The position numbers and the translations under genes were made by a program. DNA of 64,000 nucleotides from an uncultured Oscillospiraceae bacterium (GTDB lineage: Bacteria; Bacillota; Clostridia; Oscillospirales; Oscillospiraceae). The notes beneath the pieces were generated by a model that was not told the DNA's origin, did not search any database, and worked only from the letters and a program-made list of their open reading frames with translations. Location of the stretch: contig CAJUEU010000006.1 in assembly GCA_910585735.1 (NCBI GenBank), positions 1 through 64,000 on the forward strand, read 5' to 3'. This document shows, piece by piece, positions 1 to 8,645 of the stretch. How positions within the stretch are numbered: the first letter of the stretch is position 1; the number at the start of each line of letters is the position of its first letter.

Positions 1-1180
1 ACTCGGTGTTGTCCTTGGGGAAGTAGGAGAAGGTGGCGGTCTGGCCCCACTTCACCGTCCCCTCATCGGGCTCCCATTCCCCGGTGAGGATCTTGAAGAG
101 AGCGGTCTGGGCGTTCTCGTTGTCCCCCACGAAGGCGATCTTGTCCCCGTGGTCCACCATGAAGCTCACCTTGTCCAGCAGCTTCACCCCGTCCACCGTC
201 TTACTTACATCAGTGACAAAAAGAATGTCCTTGCCCACCTCCCGGTCAGGGGAGAACTGGACCCAGGGATACCGGCGGGAGGAGGCGGGGACCTCCTCCA
301 GGGTGATCTTATCCAGCAGCTTCCGCCGGGCGGTGGCCTGCTTGGACTTGGACTTGTTGGCCGAGAAGCGGGAGATAAACTCCTTGAGCTCCTGGGCCTT
401 CTCCTCGTTCTTCTTGTTCTGGGCCTTCATGAGGTTCTGCATGAGCTGGCTTGCGTCATACCAGAAGTCGTAGTTGCCTACGTACATTTTCACCTTGTTG
501 TAGTCAATATCCACGATGTGGGTACACACCGTGTTGAGGAAGTGCCGGTCGTGGCTCACCACGATGACCGTGCCCTCAAAGTCCAGCAGGAAGTCCTCCA
601 GCCAGTTGATGGCGTTGATGTCCAGGTTGTTGGTGGGCTCGTCCATCATGAGAATGTCGGGATTGCCGAAAAGGGCCTGGGCCAGAAGGACCTTCACCTT
701 GAGCCGGGCGTCCATATTCTCCATCAGGGTCTCGTGGTACTCGGTGCCCACGCCAAGGCCCTGGAGGATCCGGGAGGCGTCGGATTCCGACTCATAGCCC
801 CCCAGCTCAGCGTACTCGGCCTGGAGCTCGGCGGCCTTGATGCCGTCCTCGTCGGAGAAGTCCTCCTTCTCGTAAAGGGCGTTCATCTCCTTTCCGATCT
901 CATAAAGGTGCAGGTTGCCCATGAGCACCGTTTCCATAACAGAGTATGCGTTGTAGGCGTTCTGGTCCTGCTTCAGGATGGACATACGCACATTGGGCAG
1001 AATAGATACCTCACCCGAGGTGGACTCCAGCTCCCCGGACAAGATTTTCAGGAAGGTGGATTTTCCCGCCCCGTTGGCCCCGATGATACCGTAGCAGTTG
1101 CCCTTCACAAACTGAAGGTCCACATGGGAAAAGAGGGGAGTACCCGAATAATTGAGGGAAAGGTCGGTAACGGTAATCAT
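1..1180 (-). CDS. ABC-F family ATPase (YkpA/YbiT-like), C-terminus beyond window edge
   Basis: Soluble tandem ATPase of the ABC-F family, which acts on ribosomes rather than in transport. The start is ATG at 1180 behind AAAGGAGC; about 393 codons are present and the gene runs off the left edge. First nucleotide-binding domain: Walker A GANGAGKST (residues 34-42) and Walker B ILMMDEPTNNLD. A charged linker rich in Lys/Glu/Gln follows, then a second domain. In the second domain the Walker A position reads GDNENAQT (from residue 353), with Gln358 where Lys is expected, so this site is probably weak or inactive. No membrane segment is present. The family role (translation quality control or antibiotic protection) is known; which one applies here cannot be told. 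Confidence 0.93.
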   Translation of the reverse strand, partial: MITVTDLSLNYSGTPLFSHVDLQFVKGNCYGIIGANGAGKSTFLKILSGELESTSGEVSILPNVRMSILKQDQNAYNAYSVMETVLMGNLHLYEIGKEMNALYEKEDFSDEDGIKAAELQAEYAELGGYESESDASRILQGLGVGTEYHETLMENMDARLKVKVLLAQALFGNPDILMMDEPTNNLDINAINWLEDFLLDFEGTVIVVSHDRHFLNTVCTHIVDIDYNKVKMYVGNYDFWYDASQLMQNLMKAQNKKNEEKAQELKEFISRFSANKSKSKQATARRKLLDKITLEEVPASSRRYPWVQFSPDREVGKDILFVTDVSKTVDGVKLLDKVSFMVDHGDKIAFVGDNENAQTALFKILTGEWEPDEGTVKWGQTATFSYFPKDNTE

Positions 1181-1214
1181 AGCAAGCTCCTTTGAAAATA
1201 ATCTTAACCTTATT

Positions 1215-1243
1215 ATTATATCAGAAACGGTCGGGAAAGGCAA
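1215..1243 (-). promoter_or_regulatory. sigma-A promoter of the ABC-F gene
   Basis: On the minus strand TTGCCT (1243-1238), 17-nt spacer, TATAAT (1220-1215), ending 35 nt before the ATG at 1180. Confidence 0.75.
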
Positions 1244-1361
1244 GGGAAAATATTCCGTCTTGCTTGGGGCCGCCCCTTTCCGAATTTCACGGCGGACGGC
1301 TCTCCGCCTCCCCCATCGCATACCATGTACCCCCGCAGACGCTTTCTTCTCTCAACGCCCA

Positions 1362-1390
1362 TTGTCCCGCCGTCTTTTTTTCTGTATAAT
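1362..1390 (+). promoter_or_regulatory. sigma-A promoter for the membrane protein at 1481
   Basis: TTGTCC (1362-1367), 17-nt spacer, TATAAT (1385-1390). The 300-nt gap between the two divergent genes (1181-1480) holds this promoter and the opposite one at 1215-1243; nothing else was recognised in it. Confidence 0.6.
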
Positions 1391-1480
1391 GGCCATATGT
1401 ATGGACGCCCTGCGGCCGTTCCGGCGTACTTGTCCAAGGCCGGGCAGCCCGGAGCGCAGCTTCCCCTGGAGGATCGGAAC

Positions 1481-2062
1481 ATGAAAAAGAAACAGCATAT
1501 TTGGCTGAACCTGGTGTCCTGCTTTTTGATCCCCTGCTACACTCTGCTTTTCGCGGGCAGCATCCAGTGGTTCAGCACCAACTTTTCGGTCATCGCCGTC
1601 ACCGGGGAGGACCACTACCGGGGCTTTGTCTACTGGGGGCTTTTGGCGGGAGCCTATTTCCTGGTGATGCTGGTCCTTCTGGCAAAACGCCTTCCCCAGC
1701 CGTGGGCCAGGGTGGGGGTCTTTGGCCTGACGGTGGGGGGCGTTCTCTGCTTGGGCTACGCCGTCACCATCCCCTACCTCCCCGACTCTTTTCCCAAATA
1801 CGCCGCCCTTCACGTGCTGCTGGCCGCCCTGGCCTGTGCGCTGCTGATGGCCGCCCTCCTGCTGTGCCTGCTGGTTTTTCGCCGGGAGGACCGCCGGCGG
1901 TGGAACCCGCCCCTCTGGGCCTGGTTGGCCATTGTGGGGATCTCCGCCATCCTGTTTGGGATCCCCCAGATGGTGTCCACCGCCCTGGAGGTCTTTTTCA
2001 CCATCTCGGCCACCCTTCTGGTCCGGGACATGTGGCTGCGGGCACAAAAGGATGCCCCCTGA
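1481..2062 (+). CDS. Six-helix integral membrane protein, unknown function
   Basis: 193-residue hydrophobic protein with about six predicted membrane segments (roughly residues 10-30, 48-65, 76-98, 105-128, 142-160, 165-180) and short basic loops, ending in a charged tail. The ATG at 1481 follows a good ribosome site (CTGGAGGATCGGAAC-ATG). In-frame upstream starts from 1325 lie before the promoter -10 and are rejected. It is a single-gene unit with its own promoter and terminator. The family was not recognised with confidence; the helix pattern recalls small DUF-type membrane proteins of Firmicutes. Confidence 0.7.
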   Translation: MKKKQHIWLNLVSCFLIPCYTLLFAGSIQWFSTNFSVIAVTGEDHYRGFVYWGLLAGAYFLVMLVLLAKRLPQPWARVGVFGLTVGGVLCLGYAVTIPYLPDSFPKYAALHVLLAALACALLMAALLLCLLVFRREDRRRWNPPLWAWLAIVGISAILFGIPQMVSTALEVFFTISATLLVRDMWLRAQKDAP

Positions 2063-2066
2063 CAGA

Positions 2067-2103
2067 AACGCCCCGGCGGGAAATTCCCGCCGGGGCGTTT
2101 TTT
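2067..2103 (+). terminator. Intrinsic terminator, probably bidirectional
   Basis: GC-rich inverted repeat CGCCCCGGCGGG / CCCGCCGGGGCG followed by a T run, directly after the stop at 2062 and just before the convergent stop at 2102. Confidence 0.85.
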
Positions 2104-3865
2104 ACTGGGGTAGGACGTGGTTGACGTTGAGGACCGTCTTGGTAGCGTAAAGGGGCTGGCGCCAGAGGGTATGATCCTTGTAGAAGTCGTCGTAGTTCAT
2201 GTTAAAGTAGCTGCTGAATATGCTGCGCTGGGCCTGGGGCTCCAGGTAGTCTTTGGGGGCGCGGACCTCAAAGATAAGCTCGGGGTGGTCGTAAGTACAC
2301 ATATAGCCCTCCCCTGGGTTCTTCTCGTAGGTCAGGGAGCTGTCCCAGGTGTTGTCAATGACCACCCACTCCCCGTCCAGATAGGCCACATTCCAGCCGT
2401 GGGTCAGACGGTTGCCCTGACCTACCTCCTCATAGCACTCCAGACCGGCAGCCCGGAGCATGGCCAGGGTCAGGGCGGAGTAGCCGTCACAGATGGCGGT
2501 GCGGCGCTCCAGCACGGCGGCGGCGCTCTGATCCTTCACATCATCGATATGGGCCTTGAGGTCCACATAATCATAATAAATGTGGGTGGCGATCCACTCA
2601 CAGATGGCATCGGCCTTCTCAAGCTCAGTCTTCTTTCTGGCGGTGAGCTTATCGACCAGGACCTGGATCTCGGGGGTGATCTCCTCTCCCCAGTCCTGCC
2701 GGCGGAGGCTCTCCCAGTGGTCAGCGCTGGTGTAGGCGTAAATGTAGGCGTAGTCAGGGGCGTAGTTCTCCTCATCCCACTTGGACAGGAACCACTCCCC
2801 GTCGGCGTAGGTCACGGTGAATTTCTCGTTGTAGCCCTTGGCGCCATAGAGGGGGTCCCCATCCTCGTCATAACCGGCCAGGAAACGGTCCTGGTAGCGG
2901 AGGACGGAGGTGAATGTCTCCTTGGGCAGGGTGATGGGGCTTCCGGCGGAAACGCTGCCCGAGGGAAGTTCCACCGTCATGTCCCCCTTGCGGCTGTCGT
3001 CCACGGTGAGTTTGTCCTTCTGAATGGAAAGCGTTACGTCCTTGCCGTTCCCGGTGAAGTTCTCCAGGGTGAGGGTGGTAGCTCCCCGCAGACTATAAGC
3101 GGTGCGGCGCACATAGTGGTCATAGAGGAGCACATCAGACATATCGTATTCCGCCGCCAGAATGTCGCCCAGACTCTCCCCATCAGGTCCGGCGCCAATG
3201 TTGAGCATCAGGTACATCACGTCGGCGGTGACCTCCCGGGTAAAAGGTCCCTCCCGGGTAAACCAGCTTTTCAGCCCAGTGGCAAAGTTCTCTGTGGCAA
3301 AGGGCAGGTACCAGCTGTTGGTCCGAAGCCCCTGCAGATCCTCCACATCAGAGATAAAGTCCTCCAGGGCAGTAGCCCAGGAGTAATCGGTCCCCTCGGT
3401 AAGATGGGTCAGGCGGTAAAGCATAGTGATAAAATCCCGGGCGCCGCACACCCCGCTGGGGTCAAAACGGTCCCCCCCCACGCCCTTGGCCACACCCTTC
3501 TCGGCGGCCAGAGTTACATAGCCCTTGGCCCAGTCAGGCACATCGGTGAAAGGGCAGGGCAGGGCGGCAGCGGCCGAAGCCTCTTCGTCCAGGCCCATGA
3601 GTCGGATGATCATGGTCACAGCCTCTGCCCGGGTCAAGGTATCTTCCCAGTTCAGATCGCCGTTCTGATCCCCCCGAAATACCCGGGCGGCGATGGCGAA
3701 GCCCTTGGAGACCTCGGTCTCCAGTCCGGAGTAGAGGCCACCTTGTATGGTAACGGTAGTTTTCAGATAATACTCCTCCGGGCTCACCGCCAGCGCCGGA
3801 ACGGTCAGGCCAACGGTCAATGAGGCTGTCAGCAGAAAGGAAAAAATGTAGGTTTTTATTTTCAT
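2102..3865 (-). CDS. Secreted SLH-domain protein with transglutaminase-like domain
   Basis: 587 residues. A signal peptide (MKIKTYIFSFLLTASLTVGL..., cleavage near ALA-V) is followed by about two SLH repeats (roughly residues 35-190) that would hold the protein to the cell-wall polymer. The C-terminal part is a transglutaminase/protease-fold domain with a clear triad: Cys459 (AICDGYSA), His489 (THGWN) and Asp504 (DNTWD). Known family roles are cysteine protease or crosslinking enzyme outside the cell; the substrate is unknown. The start at 3865 is chosen because GAAGGAACG precedes it and the signal peptide begins there; the longer in-frame start at 3979 would add an implausible N-terminus upstream of the promoter. 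Confidence 0.88.
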   Translation of the reverse strand: MKIKTYIFSFLLTASLTVGLTVPALAVSPEEYYLKTTVTIQGGLYSGLETEVSKGFAIAARVFRGDQNGDLNWEDTLTRAEAVTMIIRLMGLDEEASAAAALPCPFTDVPDWAKGYVTLAAEKGVAKGVGGDRFDPSGVCGARDFITMLYRLTHLTEGTDYSWATALEDFISDVEDLQGLRTNSWYLPFATENFATGLKSWFTREGPFTREVTADVMYLMLNIGAGPDGESLGDILAAEYDMSDVLLYDHYVRRTAYSLRGATTLTLENFTGNGKDVTLSIQKDKLTVDDSRKGDMTVELPSGSVSAGSPITLPKETFTSVLRYQDRFLAGYDEDGDPLYGAKGYNEKFTVTYADGEWFLSKWDEENYAPDYAYIYAYTSADHWESLRRQDWGEEITPEIQVLVDKLTARKKTELEKADAICEWIATHIYYDYVDLKAHIDDVKDQSAAAVLERRTAICDGYSALTLAMLRAAGLECYEEVGQGNRLTHGWNVAYLDGEWVVIDNTWDSSLTYEKNPGEGYMCTYDHPELIFEVRAPKDYLEPQAQRSIFSSYFNMNYDDFYKDHTLWRQPLYATKTVLNVNHVLPQ

Positions 3866-3920
3866 AAACGTTCCTTCTTTCTTCATACTTTCGATATTTT
3901 TGGCAAGCCTTCCTTTTTTT

Positions 3921-3949
3921 ACTATAACTGTTTTCTCTACCCTTGTCAA
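3921..3949 (-). promoter_or_regulatory. Near-consensus sigma-A promoter of the SLH-transglutaminase gene
   Basis: Minus strand TTGACA (3949-3944), 17-nt spacer, TATAGT (3926-3921), about 56 nt before the start at 3865. Confidence 0.8.
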
Positions 3950-4049
3950 CAAAAACAATAACCCCTGGAGAACCTCCATCGGGAAGGATCACAAAACCGG
4001 GGAGACCGGCAGAGTTTTCTGAGAACAAAAAGAAATTTTGACATATATC

Positions 4050-4078
4050 TTGCATTTTTGGCGTGGTAGTGCTATGAT
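4050..4078 (+). promoter_or_regulatory. Promoter of aspartase gene
   Basis: TTGCAT (4050-4055), 17-nt spacer, TGC-TATGAT (-10 at 4073-4078, extended -10). A TTGACA at 4038-4043 lies too far from this -10 (29 nt) to pair with it. Confidence 0.6.
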
Positions 4079-4121
4079 TTCCCTGAAATGACAGAAAACT
4101 TGCAAAAGGAGCGGATCACCT

Positions 4122-5585
4122 ATGACCGTCGATTCCAGCACTCCCCTGCGCAGCGAGCACGATTCCATTGGAGAGCGGTCCCTTCCCCGGGACGTTTACT
4201 ATGGCGTCCAATCCCTCCGGGCGGCTGAGAATTTCCACATTACCGGCCTCACCATGCACCCCGAGATCATCAACGCCATCGCCGAGATCAAGAAGGCCTC
4301 GGCCATCACCAACTACGAGATCGGCCTGCTGGACAAGAAGGTGGCCGACGCCATCGTGAAGGCCTGCGACGAGATCGTCGCCGGCAAGCTCCACGACGCC
4401 TTTATCGTGGACCCCATCCAGGGGGGTGCGGGCACCTCTCTCAACATGAACGCCAACGAGGTCATCGCCAACCGGGCCATTGAGCTGCTGGGGGGCGAGA
4501 AAGGGGACTATTCTCTGGTGAACCCCAACGACCACGTGAACTGCGGCCAGTCCACCAACGATGTGTTCCCCTCGGCGGGGAAGCTGGCCGTCCTCAAGCT
4601 GCTCATCAAGGCCCAGCTTCAGCTGGAGCGGCTCTACAAGGCCCTGGTGGCCAAGGCCGAGGAGTTTGACGACGTGATCAAGATGGGCCGCACCCAGCTC
4701 CAGGACGCGGTGCCCATCCGTCTGGGCCAGGAGTTCCGGGCCTACAGCGAGGCGGTCCGCCGGGACATTGCCCGGCTGGAGAAGGCCCAGGACGAGATGC
4801 GGTGCCTCAACATGGGCGGTACCGCCGTGGGCACCGGCATCAACGCCGACGAGGTCTACCTCCGGCGCATCGTCCCCAACCTGTCCCAGGTCTCGGGACT
4901 CCGGCTCATCCAGGCCTTCGACCTCATTGATGCCACCCAAAACCTGGATGGCTTTGTGGCGGTCTCCGGGGCGGTCAAGACCTGCGCCGTGAACCTCTCC
5001 AAGATGTGCAACGACCTGCGGCTCCTCTCCTCGGGGCCCCGGTGCGGCCTGGGAGAGATCAATCTGCCCCCCAAGCAGAACGGCTCCTCCATCATGCCCG
5101 GCAAGGTGAACCCGGTGATCCCTGAGGTGGTCAACCAGGTGTGCTTCAACATCATGGGCAACGACCTGACCATCACCATGGCCGCCGAGGCGGGCCAGCT
5201 GGAGCTCAACGCCTTTGAGCCTATCATCTTCTGGAACCTGACCCACGCGGTGGAGTTTCTCACTTACGCGGTCAACACCCTGGTGGACAACTGCATCGTG
5301 GGCATCACAGCCAACCGGGAGCGGTGCAAGGCTATGGTGGACAATTCCGTGGGCATTATCACCGCCCTTACCCCACACATCGGCTATGAGCACGCCGCCG
5401 TCATTGCCAAGGAGGCCATCCGCACGGGCTGTTCGGTCCGGGACCTGATTTTGGAGAAGGGCATTCTGGATGAGGCGCAGCTGGAAAAGATCCTGGACCC
5501 CTACTCCATGACCCAGCCCGGCATCTCGGCCCGGGATCTGCTCACCCACACCGGCCAGGATCTGGAGAAGCGGTTCCACACCTAA
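4122..5585 (+). CDS. aspA: Aspartate ammonia-lyase (aspartase)
   Basis: 487-residue cytoplasmic enzyme of the aspartase/fumarase superfamily, converting L-aspartate to fumarate and ammonia. Visible marks: GGAGTSLNMNANEVIANRA in the substrate pocket, NPNDHVNCGQSTND, and the superfamily signature GSSIMPGKVN (residues 321-330) carrying the catalytic Ser. The continuation NPVIPEVVNQVCFNI after the signature favours aspartase over class II fumarase. Length is slightly above the usual 470. The ATG follows AAAAGGAGCGGATCACC. Single-gene unit with promoter and strong terminator. The fumarate formed could feed the several fumarate-reductase-like flavoproteins elsewhere in the window (inference). Confidence 0.95.
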   Translation: MTVDSSTPLRSEHDSIGERSLPRDVYYGVQSLRAAENFHITGLTMHPEIINAIAEIKKASAITNYEIGLLDKKVADAIVKACDEIVAGKLHDAFIVDPIQGGAGTSLNMNANEVIANRAIELLGGEKGDYSLVNPNDHVNCGQSTNDVFPSAGKLAVLKLLIKAQLQLERLYKALVAKAEEFDDVIKMGRTQLQDAVPIRLGQEFRAYSEAVRRDIARLEKAQDEMRCLNMGGTAVGTGINADEVYLRRIVPNLSQVSGLRLIQAFDLIDATQNLDGFVAVSGAVKTCAVNLSKMCNDLRLLSSGPRCGLGEINLPPKQNGSSIMPGKVNPVIPEVVNQVCFNIMGNDLTITMAAEAGQLELNAFEPIIFWNLTHAVEFLTYAVNTLVDNCIVGITANRERCKAMVDNSVGIITALTPHIGYEHAAVIAKEAIRTGCSVRDLILEKGILDEAQLEKILDPYSMTQPGISARDLLTHTGQDLEKRFHT

Positions 5586-5594
5586 ACAGCAAGG

Positions 5595-5628
5595 AAAGCT
5601 CCCCGGACAGCTGTCCGGGGAGCTTTTT
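5595..5628 (+). terminator. Intrinsic terminator after aspA
   Basis: AAAGCTCCCCGGACAG / CTGTCCGGGGAGCTTTTT, a 16-bp perfect stem with a T run. Confidence 0.9.
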
Positions 5629-5682
5629 GCCCTCAAAGGCGAAAAGTCCCCAAGCTTTTTCCTCCCATTTTGGCGGTTTTTG

Positions 5683-5691
5683 TGGTATGAT
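5683..5691 (+). promoter_or_regulatory. Extended -10 promoter for the rRNA methyltransferase
   Basis: TGG-TATGAT, 34 nt before the ATG at 5726; no convincing -35 at 17 nt. Confidence 0.45.
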
Positions 5692-5725
5692 AGAGAAAAA
5701 CCGTGTTGGAGAGGGGTAAAACACG

Positions 5726-6544
5726 ATGGAGAGCCTGTTTGTGTGCCCGGTGTGCAAGGAAAGACTGACCCGGCAGGAGGGGCGGTACGTCTGCTTTAAG
5801 GGACATAGCTTTGATACGGCCAAGGAAGGTTATGTAAACTTGCTCCCCGCCAACCGCCAACATTCCAAGGCACCCGGGGACGATAAGGCCATGGCCCAGG
5901 CCAGGACCCGGTTTCTGGAGGGCGGCTGGTATAGCCCTTTGCGAAACGAGTTATGTAAACTCATTGGGCCCGCCCTACCCCAGGGTGGCGCTCTGCTGGA
6001 CGCGGGCTGCGGGGAGGGCTGGTACACCGCCGCCCTCTCAGAGACAGCCGTCGCCAAAGGCGGAAGAACGGCGGGGGTGGACCTGTCCAAGCCTGCGGTA
6101 AAGAAAGCGGCCAAGCGGTGTCCCGGGGCTGAGATCGCCGTTTGCTCGGTGTATCACCTGCCCCTGGGGGACGCCTCGGTGGACGTACTGGTGAACTGCT
6201 TCTCCCCTTTGGCCTCGGAAGAATTTTACCGGGTGTTGAAACCAGGCGGAAAATTCCTCTATGTTGTACCCGGTCCCCGTCATTTGTGGGAGCTGAAGAA
6301 GATCCTGTACGACCGTCCCTACGAAAATGAGGACAGGATAGAGACCTATCCAGGCTTTACCTCCCCCCAGGTGGCAGCGGTGGAGACTGCCTTTACCCTC
6401 TCCGTCCCGGAGGATATTCAGGCCCTCTACCACATGACGCCGTATACCTGGAAAACTCCCAGGGAAGGGGCGGAGCGGCTGGCCCAGGTCAGCTCTCTGA
6501 GCCTCACCGGGCAATTCCGTATTCATCAGATGGAACGGCAGTAA
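5726..6544 (+). CDS. rlmA: RlmA-type 23S rRNA (guanine-N1) methyltransferase
   Basis: 272-residue SAM-dependent methyltransferase. The N-terminus has a zinc finger with Cys7, Cys10, Cys23 and His27, as in RlmA enzymes that methylate 23S rRNA near G745/G748. The SAM motif I is LLDAGCGEGWYT (from residue 90). A Pro-rich loop follows at LVNCFSPLASEEFYRVLKPGG. The Firmicutes relatives (RlmA-II/TlrB) can confer tylosin-type macrolide tolerance; which G is modified here cannot be read. The start ATG 5726 has GGAGAGGGGTAAAACACG upstream. Confidence 0.88.
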   Translation: MESLFVCPVCKERLTRQEGRYVCFKGHSFDTAKEGYVNLLPANRQHSKAPGDDKAMAQARTRFLEGGWYSPLRNELCKLIGPALPQGGALLDAGCGEGWYTAALSETAVAKGGRTAGVDLSKPAVKKAAKRCPGAEIAVCSVYHLPLGDASVDVLVNCFSPLASEEFYRVLKPGGKFLYVVPGPRHLWELKKILYDRPYENEDRIETYPGFTSPQVAAVETAFTLSVPEDIQALYHMTPYTWKTPREGAERLAQVSSLSLTGQFRIHQMERQ

Positions 6545-6620
6545 CTTCCAGGTCCGATCCCACTGCGGTAAATATCGCGGCATTTATGACGCACTACAAA
6601 CATTTTCCAGGAGGAATACT

Positions 6621-8138
6621 ATGGTAAGCAAGCTTTTGGGCCGGATCCTGACGGTGATCCCGGCGGTACTGGTACAGCTCTTTTGGCTGGGCCTCCTCTC
6701 CAAATGGCTGGCCCCCTATGCTTTGGTGCTGAACTATATCCTTTCGGTGCTTTCCTTCTTCTTTGTGCTTTACATCATCACCAAGCGGGACGAGGGGACC
6801 TACAAGATCCTCTGGCTGCTGGTGATCCTCATTGCCCCCATCCCCGGTGCGCTGCTCTACGCCCTCTTTGGCAACAAACGGACCGCGGGGCCCCTGCGCC
6901 ATCGGCTGGAAAAAGCGGAACAGGCGCTTCCCCCCATGGGAGACAGTGGGGAGGCCCTCTCCGCCCTGGAGGAGGAAGAGCCCCGGCTGGCCCAGACCTT
7001 TCGCTGGATGGCCGGGACCACCGGCTACCCCATCCGCGTGAATACCGGGGCCACCTACTACCCCATTGGAGAGAAGCTTTACGCCGCCATGCTTCAGGAG
7101 CTGGAGAAGGCGGAAACGTTCATCTTCGCGGAGTATTTCATTATTGCCCGGGGGAAGATGTGGGACACCATGGTGGACATCATGGCCCGGAAGGTGACAG
7201 AGGGCGTGGATGTGCGGGTGATGTACGACGACCTGGGAAGCATCTCCACCTACTCCAAGAAAAACGTGCGGGAGCTGGAGGCCAAGGGAATCCGGTGCAT
7301 CCCCGTGAACCGGATGCGGGCCATCCGGGGGGTACTCAACTACCGGGACCACCGAAAAATGCTGGTCATTGACGGGAAGGTGGCTTTCAGCGGCGGTGTG
7401 AACCTCTCTGACGAGTACATCAACCTGGAGGTCAAGTTTGGTCACTGGAAGGATGTGGGGTTTAAGCTCACCGGGCCGGGGGTGGAGAGCTACACCCGGA
7501 TGTATACCCTTTTCTGGAACACCTTCGGAGGCCAGCCCATCCCTGAAACGCTGTTGACCCCTCCCGCTTTCACGGCAGAGGTCCCGGCGGACGGCTGCGT
7601 GCTGAGCTACTACGATTCCCCCTTTACCAACCAGGCCGAGAGCAACGAGCTCTACATCGAGCTTCTCTCTCAGGCCAGAGATTACATCTGGTTCTTTACC
7701 CCCTACCTCATGCCGGGGGACGCCCTTATCGACGCCTTTGTCCGGGCGGCCCGCCGGGGGGTGGACATCCGCATTATCATGCCGGGGATCCCGGACAAAA
7801 AGATGATCTTCCGCATGTCCCACAGCTTCTATCCCGTACTGCTGGAAGCCGGGGTGAAGATCTACGAATATATTCCGGGCTTTGTCCACGCCAAAGGCTG
7901 CCTCATGGACGACAAGGTGTGCGCCGTGGGTACGGTGAATCTGGACTACCGCAGCCTCTTCCTCCATTTTGAGAACAACTCCCTCTTTTACGGAGCTTCC
8001 CTGCTTCAGGACATGAAGGCCGATTTTCTGGACACCCAGGAGAAAAGCCGGGAGATGGTGCTGGGGGAGAACGTGAAGGTGGGCTTCTGGCACTGGACGG
8101 TGGATGGGATCTTACGAATTTTTGCTCCGCTATGTTAA
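6621..8138 (+). CDS. cls: Cardiolipin synthase (phospholipase D family)
   Basis: 505-residue membrane enzyme that joins two phosphatidylglycerols into cardiolipin and glycerol. Two membrane helices occupy roughly residues 5-60 with the usual Gln/Lys-rich link, then two PLD half-sites: HRKMLVID (H244, K246, D251) and HAKGCLMD (H423, K425, D430). Full length for the family. The start is set by the CAGGAGGAATACT ribosome site; 76 nt separate it from the methyltransferase stop, so it may be read from that promoter or its own. It ends in a strong shared terminator. Confidence 0.95.
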   Translation: MVSKLLGRILTVIPAVLVQLFWLGLLSKWLAPYALVLNYILSVLSFFFVLYIITKRDEGTYKILWLLVILIAPIPGALLYALFGNKRTAGPLRHRLEKAEQALPPMGDSGEALSALEEEEPRLAQTFRWMAGTTGYPIRVNTGATYYPIGEKLYAAMLQELEKAETFIFAEYFIIARGKMWDTMVDIMARKVTEGVDVRVMYDDLGSISTYSKKNVRELEAKGIRCIPVNRMRAIRGVLNYRDHRKMLVIDGKVAFSGGVNLSDEYINLEVKFGHWKDVGFKLTGPGVESYTRMYTLFWNTFGGQPIPETLLTPPAFTAEVPADGCVLSYYDSPFTNQAESNELYIELLSQARDYIWFFTPYLMPGDALIDAFVRAARRGVDIRIIMPGIPDKKMIFRMSHSFYPVLLEAGVKIYEYIPGFVHAKGCLMDDKVCAVGTVNLDYRSLFLHFENNSLFYGASLLQDMKADFLDTQEKSREMVLGENVKVGFWHWTVDGILRIFAPLC

Positions 8139-8178
8139 AAGAAGTGCCCGGCTCCTTACGGAGCCGGGCACTTCTTTT
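8137..8178 (+). terminator. Bidirectional intrinsic terminator
   Basis: AGAAGTGCCCGGCTCC / GGAGCCGGGCACTTCT with A run before and T run after; serves cls and the convergent DUF3021 gene. Confidence 0.9.
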
Positions 8179-8187
8179 GAATACCCT

Positions 8188-8631
8188 TTATTTTTCCTCC
8201 CGGTTCTTTTTGTACCAGTCCAGCTTGTCGTCGTACTTCCGGCCTGAGAGCCGGAAGTAGAGCTCAAACCCCGCCGTACACAGCACAAAGATCACCACAA
8301 AAATGACTCCGAAGGTGATCCAGGCCCCCGGGTTCTCAATGGGAAACCAGTGGAAAACCACGGCGCAGGCGGTGAGAACGGCCCCAAAGGGAAGGGCAAA
8401 CACCACCAGCCGCCAGGTGTAGGACAGCTTCTTGAGAATCAGGTTGGAAAAGGCCAGGATCTGCATAAGGGCCGCCGCGATACTCACCAGCAGCATGGAG
8501 AAGAGCATACGCAGGGGGACGCTCTCCCACTGAAATACAAACATGAAGAACAGATAGAAGCACATGGCGCCGGTGTAGATCATGGCGGTCCGCTCCTTGA
8601 GGGCCATGGCCACCGCCCAAAACTTTTTCAT
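8188..8631 (-). CDS. DUF3021 membrane protein, partner of LytTR regulator
   Basis: 147 residues with four membrane segments (roughly 18-36, 43-65, 74-95, 106-128) and a charged C-terminal tail, the layout of DUF3021. In streptococci such proteins (HdrM, BrsM) sit next to a LytTR regulator and inhibit it from the membrane; that role is inferred here from the neighbour. ATG 8631 has GAAAGGAGTG at ideal distance, and this ribosome site overlaps the stop of the LytTR gene, so the two are translationally coupled. An alternative ATG at 8649 has no ribosome site. Confidence 0.82.
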   Translation of the reverse strand: MKKFWAVAMALKERTAMIYTGAMCFYLFFMFVFQWESVPLRMLFSMLLVSIAAALMQILAFSNLILKKLSYTWRLVVFALPFGAVLTACAVVFHWFPIENPGAWITFGVIFVVIFVLCTAGFELYFRLSGRKYDDKLDWYKKNREEK

Positions 8632-8645
8632 AGTTGACACTCCTT

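Noticed and set aside
149..1195. Long plus-strand open frame antisense to the ABC-F gene
   Set aside because: Low-complexity Leu/Val/Gly/His composition from GC-biased third positions; the minus strand encodes a recognisable ATPase.
4122..5585. Class II fumarase instead of aspartase
   Set aside because: The residues after GSSIMPGKVN (PVIPEVVNQV) and the NLPPKQ segment are those of aspartases; fumarases usually have PTQCEA there.
4116..5636. 506-codon minus-strand frame over aspA
   Set aside because: Mirror of aspartase codon bias; no start context and no motif.
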